Shown: positions 45,388-53,293 of the stretch, piece after piece
Layout of the letters: the number at the start of each line of letters is the position of its first letter
How positions within the stretch are numbered: position 1 is the stretch's first letter
The notes under the pieces: generated by a model
Database searches by the model: none
What the model saw: only the letters and a program-made list of their open reading frames with translations
What the model was told of the DNA's origin: nothing
Translations under genes and position numbers: made by a program
NCBI RefSeq assembly: GCF_946407605.1
Contig: NZ_CAMJOS010000007.1
Location: 1 to 64,000, forward strand
From: an uncultured Prevotella sp.
GTDB lineage: Bacteria; Bacteroidota; Bacteroidia; Bacteroidales; Bacteroidaceae
Direction: 5' to 3'
Length of the DNA: 64,000 nt

Positions 45388-46503
45388 ATGAAGAAGATTC
45401 TTGCTTTTTACCTAACAGGCCTATGTATGTGCTTATTCTATTCCTGCAGCAACAGTGGAAACAAGACTGTTAGTAGTATGATAGATGTAGACTCGCTGAT
45501 GAGTCCCAAGTATGCGACGGGCTATGAGGTGAGAGATAGCGCTGGAGTGCGACTGGTGGATGTGGACGGTGGATATCACTTTGCATTGGTCGCCGATGAC
45601 GGTTTGGACGTTCCCGATTGCTACACGAAGGTGAAGGTTCCTATTAAAAATACCATCTGTATGACATCTTTACAGTTGTCTAACTTCACGATTCTCAATG
45701 CTCATGACATAGTGAAAGGCCTGACAGGTACGAAGAACCTCTTTAACAAAGACATCATACAACGTGTAAAAGACGGACGTATTGTGAAGATCGGTATGGA
45801 AGGCAACTTCGATACCGAGATGGTGCTGGCTGCTAATCCCGATGTCATCTTTATATCGCCCTCAAAGCGTGGTGGCTATGATGCCATCAAGGAGACAGGC
45901 ATCACATTGGTACCCCACCTGGGTTATCAGGAACTCAATCCCTTAGGACAGGCCGAATGGATTAAGTTCGTGGGTATGTTTATTGGTAAAGAGAAAGAAG
46001 CCAACGAGGTGTTCGCCGGTATTGAGAGTCGATATAACGACCTGAAGTCCAAAGTCCAGAGTTCAGATTACAAAGTCTTGCCCACAGTTTTCAGCGGCGA
46101 AATGCACTATGGCAATTGGCACGCTGTGGGTGGAAAGAACTATCTGGCGCAGATTTTCCGTGATGCCGGAGCCAACTATGTCATCAACGACGATGAGACA
46201 GCTGGCGAAGACTTGGAGTTTGAGAAGATGTATTCCTTGGCTGCCAATGCAGATTACTGGCGTATCCTGAACAGTTATCCCGACGAGTTCTCGTACGAGG
46301 CGCTGAAGGCCTCTGAGCCTCGCAACGAATTGTTCAAGGCATTCAAAGAAAAGAAGGTTATCTACTGCAATATGAAGCAGACGCCTTACTATGAGATTTC
46401 GCCTGTAGAACCAGACTTTCTGCTGAAAGACTTTGTAGCTATCTTCCATCCAGAGTTGGTGGAGGATGATTATCGCCCCACATTTTATTATCTGTTGAAA
46501 TGA
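45388..46503 (+). CDS. btuF: substrate-binding lipoprotein of a cobalamin/iron-siderophore ABC importer
   Basis: Protein of 371 aa with a lipoprotein signal (LFYSC, Cys20). The periplasmic-binding fold of class III (BtuF/FhuD type) is seen in LAANPDVIFISPSKRG and the long linking helix (..KEKEANEVFAGIESRYNDLKSKV..). It overlaps a FecCD permease gene by 4 nt, and the locus continues into cobalamin biosynthesis and a btuB-type receptor, so vitamin B12 or a corrinoid is the likely cargo; iron-siderophore uptake cannot be excluded from the protein alone. Confidence 0.85.
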   Translation: MKKILAFYLTGLCMCLFYSCSNSGNKTVSSMIDVDSLMSPKYATGYEVRDSAGVRLVDVDGGYHFALVADDGLDVPDCYTKVKVPIKNTICMTSLQLSNFTILNAHDIVKGLTGTKNLFNKDIIQRVKDGRIVKIGMEGNFDTEMVLAANPDVIFISPSKRGGYDAIKETGITLVPHLGYQELNPLGQAEWIKFVGMFIGKEKEANEVFAGIESRYNDLKSKVQSSDYKVLPTVFSGEMHYGNWHAVGGKNYLAQIFRDAGANYVINDDETAGEDLEFEKMYSLAANADYWRILNSYPDEFSYEALKASEPRNELFKAFKEKKVIYCNMKQTPYYEISPVEPDFLLKDFVAIFHPELVEDDYRPTFYYLLK

Positions 46504-47537
46504 TAAGACGTACTCTACCCCTGATTCTGATGCTCATAGTGGCAATAGTGGTTTTAGCTATTGTCAACCTTCTCATCGGTTCCGTTGACATTCCCCTAAA
46601 GAATGTTTGCCGTATTCTGCTGGGCGATGCATCGGAATCAGAAATATGGCAGAACATTATCTGGAAGTCACGACTCCCACAGGCTCTGACGGCCATTATG
46701 GCTGGTGCCGGACTTGCTGTCAGTGGTCTTCAAATGCAGACCGTATTCCGTAACCCCCTGGCAGGACCCTCAGTGCTTGGTATTTCAAATGGTTCGGCCT
46801 TGGGCGTAGCTTTTGTGGTGCTGTTGTCTGGACGTATCGGTGGCGTGGCACTTTCGCGTCTGGGTTATCTGGGTGACGCTGCCATGAGTGTGGCAGCCGT
46901 CATTGGTGCCTTGGCCGTGCTGACATTGATTCTTTGGATATCTCAAAAGGTAAGGGGCAATGTCACCTTATTAATAATAGGTGTAATGATAGGCTACTTG
47001 GCCAATGCCGTTATTGGCGTGCTGAAGTTCCTGTCGCCTGAGGAAGATGTGAAGGCCTTCGTGGTTTGGGGCTTAGGCTCGTTCTCAAGGGTATCTGGCG
47101 ACGAGATGGTGTTGTTTATTGTGCTGATGTGCATCCTGTTGCCGTTGGCCTGTCTGTTGGTGAAGGATATGAACCTGATGCTGTTGGGCGACCGCTATGC
47201 TTCTAATCTGGGTTTGAACATCCGTCGCAGCCGTATGTTGGTCATCATCTCCTCTGGCGTTCTCGTTGCCATCGTTACTGCCTATTGCGGCCCGATTATG
47301 TTCATTGGCCTGGCTGTTCCTCATCTGACAAGAGCCATCTTCCGCACCAGCGACCATCGTATCCTAATGCCAGCTACAGCTCTCTGTGGTGCCGTACTCG
47401 CACTTTTCTGTAACTTCATTGCCCGTATGCCTGGCTTCGAGGGTGCCCTGCCTGTTAACAGCGTCACAGCCCTTGTAGGAGCCCCTGTCATCGCTGCAGT
47501 GCTCTTCCGCAAGCGCAAGAACGAAACTGAGGAATAA
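46500..47537 (+). CDS. btuC: FecCD-type ABC permease, cobalamin importer (BtuC)
   Basis: Protein of 345 aa with about ten transmembrane helices and the family blocks GLAVSGLQMQTVFRNPLAGPSVLGIS and GPIMFIGLAVPHLTR. It forms the inner-membrane channel for the BtuF cargo. The ATG overlaps the btuF stop. The expected ATPase (BtuD) does not follow: the next gene is convergent 14 nt away. Confidence 0.88.
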   Translation: MIRRTLPLILMLIVAIVVLAIVNLLIGSVDIPLKNVCRILLGDASESEIWQNIIWKSRLPQALTAIMAGAGLAVSGLQMQTVFRNPLAGPSVLGISNGSALGVAFVVLLSGRIGGVALSRLGYLGDAAMSVAAVIGALAVLTLILWISQKVRGNVTLLIIGVMIGYLANAVIGVLKFLSPEEDVKAFVVWGLGSFSRVSGDEMVLFIVLMCILLPLACLLVKDMNLMLLGDRYASNLGLNIRRSRMLVIISSGVLVAIVTAYCGPIMFIGLAVPHLTRAIFRTSDHRILMPATALCGAVLALFCNFIARMPGFEGALPVNSVTALVGAPVIAAVLFRKRKNETEE

Positions 47538-47551
47538 CGTCTCTTAGATTG

Positions 47552-49279
47552 TTATACTTCATATATTTTTCCATTATCGTCAATCAGTAAAACCGTAAGT
47601 TCACCGTTGGGCAATAACGGAGCACAGTGCTCATAACAATGCCGTATAACAGTGTGGGCAAAAGCCGCTCGGCTGTTCTCAGCAATACGTTCCCATAGCT
47701 CGCGGGCCAGCGTCATATCGCTGATGTCGATGCTGATGCCCGATTCCTCCAGAATCTGCTGAATAAACGCCTTATCCATCGTGGCCTTCCGACTATGTGT
47801 GTCCAAATGGCCTTCAGCTAATTTAACCGCTTTACCCAACATCACTCCCAGTGTCACAGTATTGATATTCAATTCATTGGCTATCTTCAGGGTCTCTCCG
47901 ATGTAGTTGCCGTATTCCACAAACGCCTGCTGGGGCAGGGTGGGATAGAGGGCCTTCACAAAGTGTTCGCTCTTGCCGCCGCTATTGATAACTACGCGTT
48001 CAGCGCCTGAGGCCTTTGCCACAGTCATACACTTGCGGATGCTGTCGATAAAAGCCTCCTCGCTAAATGGTTTCACAATGCCACTCACACCGATTATCGA
48101 GATGCCGCCCTCAATACCCAGACGGGGGTTAAAAGTCCGTTTGGCAATCTCCGTACCCTGCGGTACAGAAATAGTAATCCTAACATTTTCTTTGATGTTT
48201 TGGCGCATCATCTCACGAGGTCCCTTGTTGATTGCGGCTTCACCTACAGGATAATCAAATCCTGGAAGCGTGAAACGCCCCACACCTTCACCACCAATAA
48301 TTTCAAACTGTTCGGATTGTTCTATGTGAGCCCTCACCTCAATACCGTCAGTCACGTCGGGGTCGTCACCTGCCTCCTTGATGCAGTAGGCATACCTGTC
48401 GGCAAAACCGACGGGAACAGTAATCGTCTCGCCATCTGGCAATAAAACGGGGACTTCCGCAGGTGTCTCACCTTTCGTCAGTCTTATCGTTGCAGCAATC
48501 GCCGCTGCAGTAGCACACGTTCCCGTCGTCAGTCCGCTATGCAGCGGATAAAACTCTGGCAACAGCTTCTCCACCATCCGCCGCAATCCATACGGTCCGT
48601 TGACTTCCTTATAGGCCCCATTGGCCTTATAAGTCCCATAGCTTGGACGTTTAAGGACGATAATCCGCATGCCTTTTTCGCGTGCTGCTTCCACCTTCTC
48701 TACAAAGCCGCCACTAAGTCCACTCTCCTTTAGCAGGATAGCATCGGCTTTTGGCAGGAGACCGTCTTCAAAATAACATAGTTGTTCATCGGTAGCGCCT
48801 TGCTCGTAAGCCATCAAGAGACTGCTTTCACGTCTTAAGATTCTGTAGATAACCTTGACACCCAGCTCCTCCAACCACTTCAGTTTACTAATGCTCTGCA
48901 CACCCGTAGTAGCAAGAAGGGTATGGATATCTGTCGGAACCTCTAAGTAGTCGTCAATCCACGTAATATCGGGGTCTCTTTGTGGATAGATCCTATCGTA
49001 ACGGATGACGGGAATCCGCATGTCAGACGCTACCTTGCCTATCGTCTGATGCAGCATTGACGCAAACGGATGGGCAGCATCCACTATCAGCCGAATCTGT
49101 TGATTACAGCAAAAGGCTTTCATGGCCTCAGCATCCATCGCCCCATCAATGCGCACACCATGATGCAGCGTCAGTTCCTGTTCACCCATCTTCGTGCTAT
49201 AGTAATAGAGACTGCCAGCTTCTTCCAGCACCTCTGCCGCACTACGTCCTTCAGTTGTCCCTCCGAATACCAATATCAT
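47552..49279 (-). CDS. cbiD: fused precorrin-6x reductase / cobalt-precorrin-5B C1-methyltransferase (CbiJ-CbiD)
   Basis: Protein of 575 aa. Residues 1-240 are CbiJ/CobK (ILVFGGTTEGRSAAEVL, DAAHPFAS, KESGLSGGF). Residues about 246-575 are CbiD (SGLTTGTCATAAAIAA, INKGPREMM, GISIIGVSGIVKPFSEEA, INSGGKSE). Both belong to the anaerobic corrin-ring pathway: CbiD methylates C1 and CbiJ reduces precorrin-6. Start overlaps the cbiG-cbiF stop by 4 nt. No linker is obvious (residues 241-245). Confidence 0.93.
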   Translation of the reverse strand: MILVFGGTTEGRSAAEVLEEAGSLYYYSTKMGEQELTLHHGVRIDGAMDAEAMKAFCCNQQIRLIVDAAHPFASMLHQTIGKVASDMRIPVIRYDRIYPQRDPDITWIDDYLEVPTDIHTLLATTGVQSISKLKWLEELGVKVIYRILRRESSLLMAYEQGATDEQLCYFEDGLLPKADAILLKESGLSGGFVEKVEAAREKGMRIIVLKRPSYGTYKANGAYKEVNGPYGLRRMVEKLLPEFYPLHSGLTTGTCATAAAIAATIRLTKGETPAEVPVLLPDGETITVPVGFADRYAYCIKEAGDDPDVTDGIEVRAHIEQSEQFEIIGGEGVGRFTLPGFDYPVGEAAINKGPREMMRQNIKENVRITISVPQGTEIAKRTFNPRLGIEGGISIIGVSGIVKPFSEEAFIDSIRKCMTVAKASGAERVVINSGGKSEHFVKALYPTLPQQAFVEYGNYIGETLKIANELNINTVTLGVMLGKAVKLAEGHLDTHSRKATMDKAFIQQILEESGISIDISDMTLARELWERIAENSRAAFAHTVIRHCYEHCAPLLPNGELTVLLIDDNGKIYEV

Positions 49280-51057
49280 GAAGCGTCGCCTTGTCTGAAC
49301 AGGTGGGTGAAGTGTTTGTTATATAACTCGGAGAGCCCCTGACGGTTGTCGATAGCCTCACCAACCACGAGCATCGTAGTGAGGGTGAGGTGGTTATCGT
49401 GAACAATCTTTGCGAGGTCTTTCAGCACACCACGATAGATGTGTTGGTCAGGCCATGTCAGATGGTAGCAGGCAGCAACAGGAGTATCCTCAGAATATTC
49501 CTGCAGGAGTTCGCGCTGCACGTCATCGACAATGGCGGCAGAGAGGAAGATACACATGGTGCTCTGACTCTTGGCCAGCAGATGCAATTGTTCTTTTTCG
49601 GGCATGGGTGTGCGACCTTCACCACGAGTCAAGATGATGGTCTGCGTACGCTCTGGGATGGTAAACTGGGAGCGCAGTTCAGCAGCAGCAGCGAGGAACG
49701 ACGAAATACCTGGGGTGATGTGATAATCCATTCCATTGGCATCGAAGAAAGCCATCTGTTCCTGGATAGCCCCAAAAATACAAGGATCGCCAGTATGCAG
49801 ACGAACAATGAACTTTCCCTCGTCATAAAACTGCTTCATCAGCTGGCATTGCTCTTCGAGGTTCATATCGGCTGAAGAGCGCACCACAGCCCCCGGTTTG
49901 TGGCATTCTGTCAAAGCCTTAGGCACCAGCGAACCTGCATATAATATAAGGTCAGCCCTTTCGAGCATCTTGCGTCCTCGTACAGATACCAGATCAGGGT
50001 CACCAGGACCGGCACCTACAATCTCGATATGACCTTTCTTCTCTCGCAGGTATTTGTAGTCAATGGCGAGGGCTGCAGTCCAGTTCTTGCCTTTCACTTT
50101 AGGAACAATCAGTTTGCCATTGTTTGCCCCAAGGATGGCAGCAGCCTCGCAAACGCTGGGTGTACCTACATGCTTCTGAACGGTCTTGCTGGGATTAGGC
50201 ACCTCAACCTTGGCGAGTTCCTCTGCTGTGTAGAATACCAGCTCTTCACCTAAGTCATCGACAAGCATCGCGCAAAATTCTTCATCCTGCTTCACATCGA
50301 TGGTGCAATAGCGCTTGTAGCAAGGCAATACACCAATCTGACTCATAGCCTCGTCGATCTCATCGTAGATGTCCTCATAGTCCACAGGATGATGTGCGAG
50401 TCCGAAGCCTAAAGATGCTATCATCGGCACGAAATGCAACTCGAGCACGCCGTATGGTGCACAGAGGTTGTAAGGTGTCACCATGATGACCAACTTAAAC
50501 TTTTTGGGATCGACCTCTTCGAGGCTTTTCACAACAGTCACATGCTCAGGTAATGTCTTCTCAAGATAGTCCGTACCCTCATCGCAGATTTCCATCAGCA
50601 GGGCAGTAGGCTCGCGATTGACGAAAGCAAAGATGCATTCGTTCATATCGTCGTCGCTGGCGATGGCCCAGTTGAATCGTTCTGCAAAGGTGTCGAGTGC
50701 CCAAAGTCCTGCATTGTCGCTTTGGGTGGTAATTACTTCTCTGCCTCCGATGATACCTGCAACTTCACGAGCCAGATCATTCGCCCCTCCGATATGTCCT
50801 GAAAGCACGGAGATGGCATTCTGTCCCAGACTATCCACGCATACCACAGCAGGGTCTTCGTGCTTGTTCTTGATATAAGGAGCAATGGTGCGAACACAGA
50901 TACCCATCGCTCCAATAAAGATAAAGGCATCCTGCTTCTGCCATTCCTCACCCACTTCTGAGCGCTGGATCACTTTGGCTTTCAGCTCCCTTCGCAGCGT
51001 CGAGGCCATCTCACTACCAGCCTCACTGATTTGTATAATTGCTATATTCATTGTCAT
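49276..51057 (-). CDS. cobM: fused cobalt-precorrin-5A hydrolase / precorrin-4 C11-methyltransferase (CbiG-CbiF)
   Basis: Protein of 593 aa. Residues 1-335 are CbiG (GAMGICVRTIAPYIK, LSGHIGGANDLARE, the C-terminal CEAAAILG domain), which opens the ring lactone and releases acetaldehyde. Residues about 342-593 are CbiF/CobM, a SAM-dependent methylase (VGAGPGDPDLVSVRG, LYAGSLVP, LHTGDPCIFGA, ITPGISSFLAAAA). It is the first gene of the unit with cbiJ-cbiD and has a leader of about 100 nt with hairpins. Confidence 0.93.
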   Translation of the reverse strand: MTMNIAIIQISEAGSEMASTLRRELKAKVIQRSEVGEEWQKQDAFIFIGAMGICVRTIAPYIKNKHEDPAVVCVDSLGQNAISVLSGHIGGANDLAREVAGIIGGREVITTQSDNAGLWALDTFAERFNWAIASDDDMNECIFAFVNREPTALLMEICDEGTDYLEKTLPEHVTVVKSLEEVDPKKFKLVIMVTPYNLCAPYGVLELHFVPMIASLGFGLAHHPVDYEDIYDEIDEAMSQIGVLPCYKRYCTIDVKQDEEFCAMLVDDLGEELVFYTAEELAKVEVPNPSKTVQKHVGTPSVCEAAAILGANNGKLIVPKVKGKNWTAALAIDYKYLREKKGHIEIVGAGPGDPDLVSVRGRKMLERADLILYAGSLVPKALTECHKPGAVVRSSADMNLEEQCQLMKQFYDEGKFIVRLHTGDPCIFGAIQEQMAFFDANGMDYHITPGISSFLAAAAELRSQFTIPERTQTIILTRGEGRTPMPEKEQLHLLAKSQSTMCIFLSAAIVDDVQRELLQEYSEDTPVAACYHLTWPDQHIYRGVLKDLAKIVHDNHLTLTTMLVVGEAIDNRQGLSELYNKHFTHLFRQGDAS

Positions 51058-51160
51058 CCAATAAATTTCAGGAAGGCCTCTGCCTGTGCCTTCAGAGATG
51101 CGATTTTACGTGTCCAGGGTAACTGAAATTATACTCAGGCGAGGTTTCAGATCGTTTTCT
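51058..51160 (-). promoter_or_regulatory. structured 5' leader of cbiG-cbiF
   Basis: On the transcript two hairpins are possible: CTGAAA/TTTCAG (51145-51150 with 51123-51128) enclosing CTC-AGGC-GAG, and GAAGGC/GCCTTC (51088-51093 with 51072-51077). The classic cobalamin-riboswitch boxes (including AGTCAGAAGACCTGCC) are not present. Confidence 0.45.
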
Positions 51161-51165
51161 GCCTG

Positions 51166-51196
51166 CAAATATAAGGAGAATAATCGAAACTTCCAA
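51166..51196 (-). promoter_or_regulatory. promoter TTG-N20-TATATTTG for cbiG-cbiF
   Basis: -7 box CAAATATA (51166-51173, plus strand) and -33 CAA (51194-51196), both read on the minus strand. Confidence 0.7.
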
Positions 51197-51208
51197 GGAT
51201 TTATCGCT

Positions 51209-51847
51209 TTATTTTCTTCTCACCCAGAATTTGTGTGAGCCGGCGCCTTTGGTGGTGATGCCTGATGATGGGTCGTTTACAAAGGCCACCAGTTCTCTTG
51301 ATGCTGAGCTGCGACTGAGATCGTTAAGGTTGGCATATTCCTGAAGCGTGATGAATCTATTCTTGTCGATATGTTGGAGGGCGCGCTGCAAACGCTCCTG
51401 AGGGGTGTATGAGGAGGATGGAACTGGGTTGGAGGAAGTATGCTCAAAGCTGTTCTCCTTGTTCATTTCTTTCACCAGCTTTTTGTCGGCTTTGAAGTTG
51501 ATGCCCTTGATTTCCACATGACGGTATTTGGTCTTTGGTTCTGTCTGCGAAGTTTCTTGAGTATTGGCATCTGCCTTGTTGTCAGAGAATTGCAGCGACA
51601 GCGAGAACACACCCAGATAGTCGATCTTCAAGCTGTGACCCATTGGGAGATATGCTTTCATCACAGTGGATAATGTATCGAGCACACCTCGTATGGTGCC
51701 TTGACTGAATGCTGGCGAATACTTGTTGATAAGTTCCACAACCTTGTCGTTGTCGAACTCCGTATAGACTTGCATCTTAGGGAATATTCTCCCTTTCTTG
51801 TTGTTTCCCATGCCCTCGGGCATGTCCTTAATAATATATTTTGCCAT
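51209..51847 (-). CDS. HU-like DNA-binding protein fused to a C-terminal helix-turn-helix
   Basis: Protein of 212 aa. Residues 1-130 are an HU-like fold of the Bacteroidetes histone-like type (KMQVYTEFDNDKVVELINKYSPAFSQGTIRGVLDTL, ..VEIKGINFKADKKLVKEM). After a Ser/Pro linker (131-148), residues about 150-212 look like a winged helix (ERLQRALQHIDKNRFITLQEYANLNDLSRSSASREL). Likely a DNA-binding, perhaps sequence-specific, protein. The start at 51847 follows a leader with four tandem palindromes (51866-51941); the frame remains open to 51934 through them, but the -7 box at 51957-51964 does not exclude that longer start. It interrupts the run of cobalamin genes. Confidence 0.8.
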   Translation of the reverse strand: MAKYIIKDMPEGMGNNKKGRIFPKMQVYTEFDNDKVVELINKYSPAFSQGTIRGVLDTLSTVMKAYLPMGHSLKIDYLGVFSLSLQFSDNKADANTQETSQTEPKTKYRHVEIKGINFKADKKLVKEMNKENSFEHTSSNPVPSSSYTPQERLQRALQHIDKNRFITLQEYANLNDLSRSSASRELVAFVNDPSSGITTKGAGSHKFWVRRK

Positions 51848-51865
51848 AATACTAATTAATTTTTG

Positions 51866-51941
51866 TTTCAAAGTTTGAAATGTCCATCCCAAAGTTTGGT
51901 ATCTACATTCCAGAGTCTGGTATGTGCATTCCAAAGTTTGG
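51866..51941. repeat. four tandem palindromes CCAAAGTTTGG at 21-bp spacing
   Basis: Copies are centred on G at 51873, 51894, 51915 and 51936, exactly 21 bp apart. Copy 1 is TTTCAAA-G-TTTGAAA, copies 2 and 4 CCAAA-G-TTTGG, copy 3 CCAGA-G-TCTGG with two symmetric changes that keep the dyad. They lie between the promoter and the start codon of the HU-like gene. Confidence 0.95.
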
Positions 51942-51956
51942 AACGGAAATTTTCTG

Positions 51957-51987
51957 CAAAGATAATGCTTTTTTCTTAAAGCACAAA
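51957..51987 (-). promoter_or_regulatory. promoter TTTG-N19-TATCTTTG for the HU-like gene
   Basis: -7 CAAAGATA (51957-51964, plus strand) and -33 CAAA (51984-51987), minus strand; the predicted 5' UTR of about 105 nt contains all four palindromes. Confidence 0.8.
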
Positions 51988-52017
51988 AAAATTAGTGAAT
52001 TAAGTTTTGTGTGTAGC

Positions 52018-53259
52018 CTATTTGTCAGGATGATAATAGGCCTTGAGGATCTCGATAGGATGGTTGTCGTTGAGGATAATCCTGGTGGGTGGTTCTTGCT
52101 TCAGCTCCAGTTCCTGACAGGCCTCATCCCATAACTGATGGCTGTCAGTCTTGACAAGAGGTGCCTTGACGCTATTCATCACGATACAGCCATTATCCGG
52201 CAATACGGTCAGCACCTTCGCCATGATTTCCTTCAGGCGGCCTCCGTGACCTCCGATGAATACGGCATCAGGACGAGGCAATGCAGAGAGGTCTGTTCCG
52301 AGGAAATCGCCGATATGAACATCGATGCCTGGGGCACCAAACTTGCGAGTGTTCTCTTGGATAATCGCTTCGCACTCAGGACGGATCTCAAAGGCGCAGA
52401 CTTGAAGATGAGGAAACTGCAGACGGGCTTCGATAGAGACGCTGCCTGTACAGAAACCGATGTCCCAGAGGACGCTCCTCTTGCGCAATTCAAGGGCTTG
52501 TAGTGTCAGCAAACGGATGGGCATCTTGGTAATCATCTTTTCTCTGCCGTCGAGCAATGTGAACTCGGAATCGGGGATGCCGAAAGGATGTCTGATGGCT
52601 GATGTCTGATGGCTGACAGCGTCAAGAATGACACAGTTCGGCATCGTGAAGTTGCGTTGGGTTGCCTCTTCAAGCGACAAGGTGGTGACCTTTTCGAGTG
52701 AAGGATTACCCAGATGTTCACCCACATGCATCTGATAGTTGGTGTAGCCATAGTCTATCATGCGCTGGGCTATCGTTGCAGGCGTGTGTTCCATATCCGT
52801 CAGGATGCCGATCTTTGCTGCCTGCTCTATCAGCGCCTTGTCGAACTCAGGCCAAGGACGACCTGTCAACGAGACGATACGCATGTCGTGGTAGGGCATC
52901 ACGAGACGGTGCGCCAGCAACTGTAGGGAGTTAAAGGAGGGATAAACCACGATGTCGGCTTCTGGCATTTTACGCTTGATGGTATTGGCAAATCCGAAAA
53001 AAAGCGGGTCGCCAGAGGCGAAGATGATGATGGACCCAACGGAAAACCGTTGGGAATAGTGGCTGTACTGCTCAAAGACGGCATCGAGGGGTACGGTGAT
53101 ATCTATCCACTCCACGCCTTCTGGCAATAACGGCGCTACTATCTCATGGTGGCGCTTGCCTCCAGAAAAGACCTTTCCGCTCTTGATAATTTCCAGCACT
53201 TCTGGAGGAAACCAAGGTTTGGGATTGTCCGTTATTCCTATAACGATGAACCGTTGCAT
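52018..53259 (-). CDS. cobL: precorrin-6Y C5,15-methyltransferase (decarboxylating), CbiE-CbiT fusion
   Basis: Protein of 413 aa. The N-terminal CbiE methylase has VIGITDNPKPW, FASGDPLFFG and RIVSLTGRPWPEF; the C-terminal CbiT domain is a Rossmann SAM-binding fold (DIGFCTGSVSIEARL, FIGGHGGRL). Together they methylate C5 and C15 and decarboxylate C12. The region AVSHQTSAIRHP between CbiE and the FGIPD strand is encoded by a perfect 14-bp tandem repeat (52587-52614). It lies 34 nt downstream of cobJ-cbiC, separated by another repeat. Confidence 0.93.
   Translation of the reverse strand: MQRFIVIGITDNPKPWFPPEVLEIIKSGKVFSGGKRHHEIVAPLLPEGVEWIDITVPLDAVFEQYSHYSQRFSVGSIIIFASGDPLFFGFANTIKRKMPEADIVVYPSFNSLQLLAHRLVMPYHDMRIVSLTGRPWPEFDKALIEQAAKIGILTDMEHTPATIAQRMIDYGYTNYQMHVGEHLGNPSLEKVTTLSLEEATQRNFTMPNCVILDAVSHQTSAIRHPFGIPDSEFTLLDGREKMITKMPIRLLTLQALELRKRSVLWDIGFCTGSVSIEARLQFPHLQVCAFEIRPECEAIIQENTRKFGAPGIDVHIGDFLGTDLSALPRPDAVFIGGHGGRLKEIMAKVLTVLPDNGCIVMNSVKAPLVKTDSHQLWDEACQELELKQEPPTRIILNDNHPIEILKAYYHPDK
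52587..52617. repeat. 14-bp tandem repeat inside cobL
   Basis: GATGTCTGATGGCT occurs twice back to back (52587-52600 and 52601-52614) within the cobL frame. Confidence 0.9.
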
Positions 53260-53262
53260 ATT

Positions 53263-53291
53263 ATCCGCTTAATCCGTTTAATCCGTGTTCG
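53263..53291. repeat. ATCCGCTTAATCCGTTTAATCCG repeat
   Basis: Three ATCCG units with TTA spacers fill the gap between cobL and cobJ-cbiC. It contains no start or stop of its own. Confidence 0.8.
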
Positions 53292-53293
53292 TT

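Noticed and set aside
51848..51934. N-terminal extension of the HU-like protein through the palindromic array
   Set aside because: The open frame gives 7-residue repeats with Cys/Tyr/Trp unlike HU N-termini, and MAKYIIKDMPEG at 51847 is a normal start. Kept as a possibility because the promoter lies further upstream.
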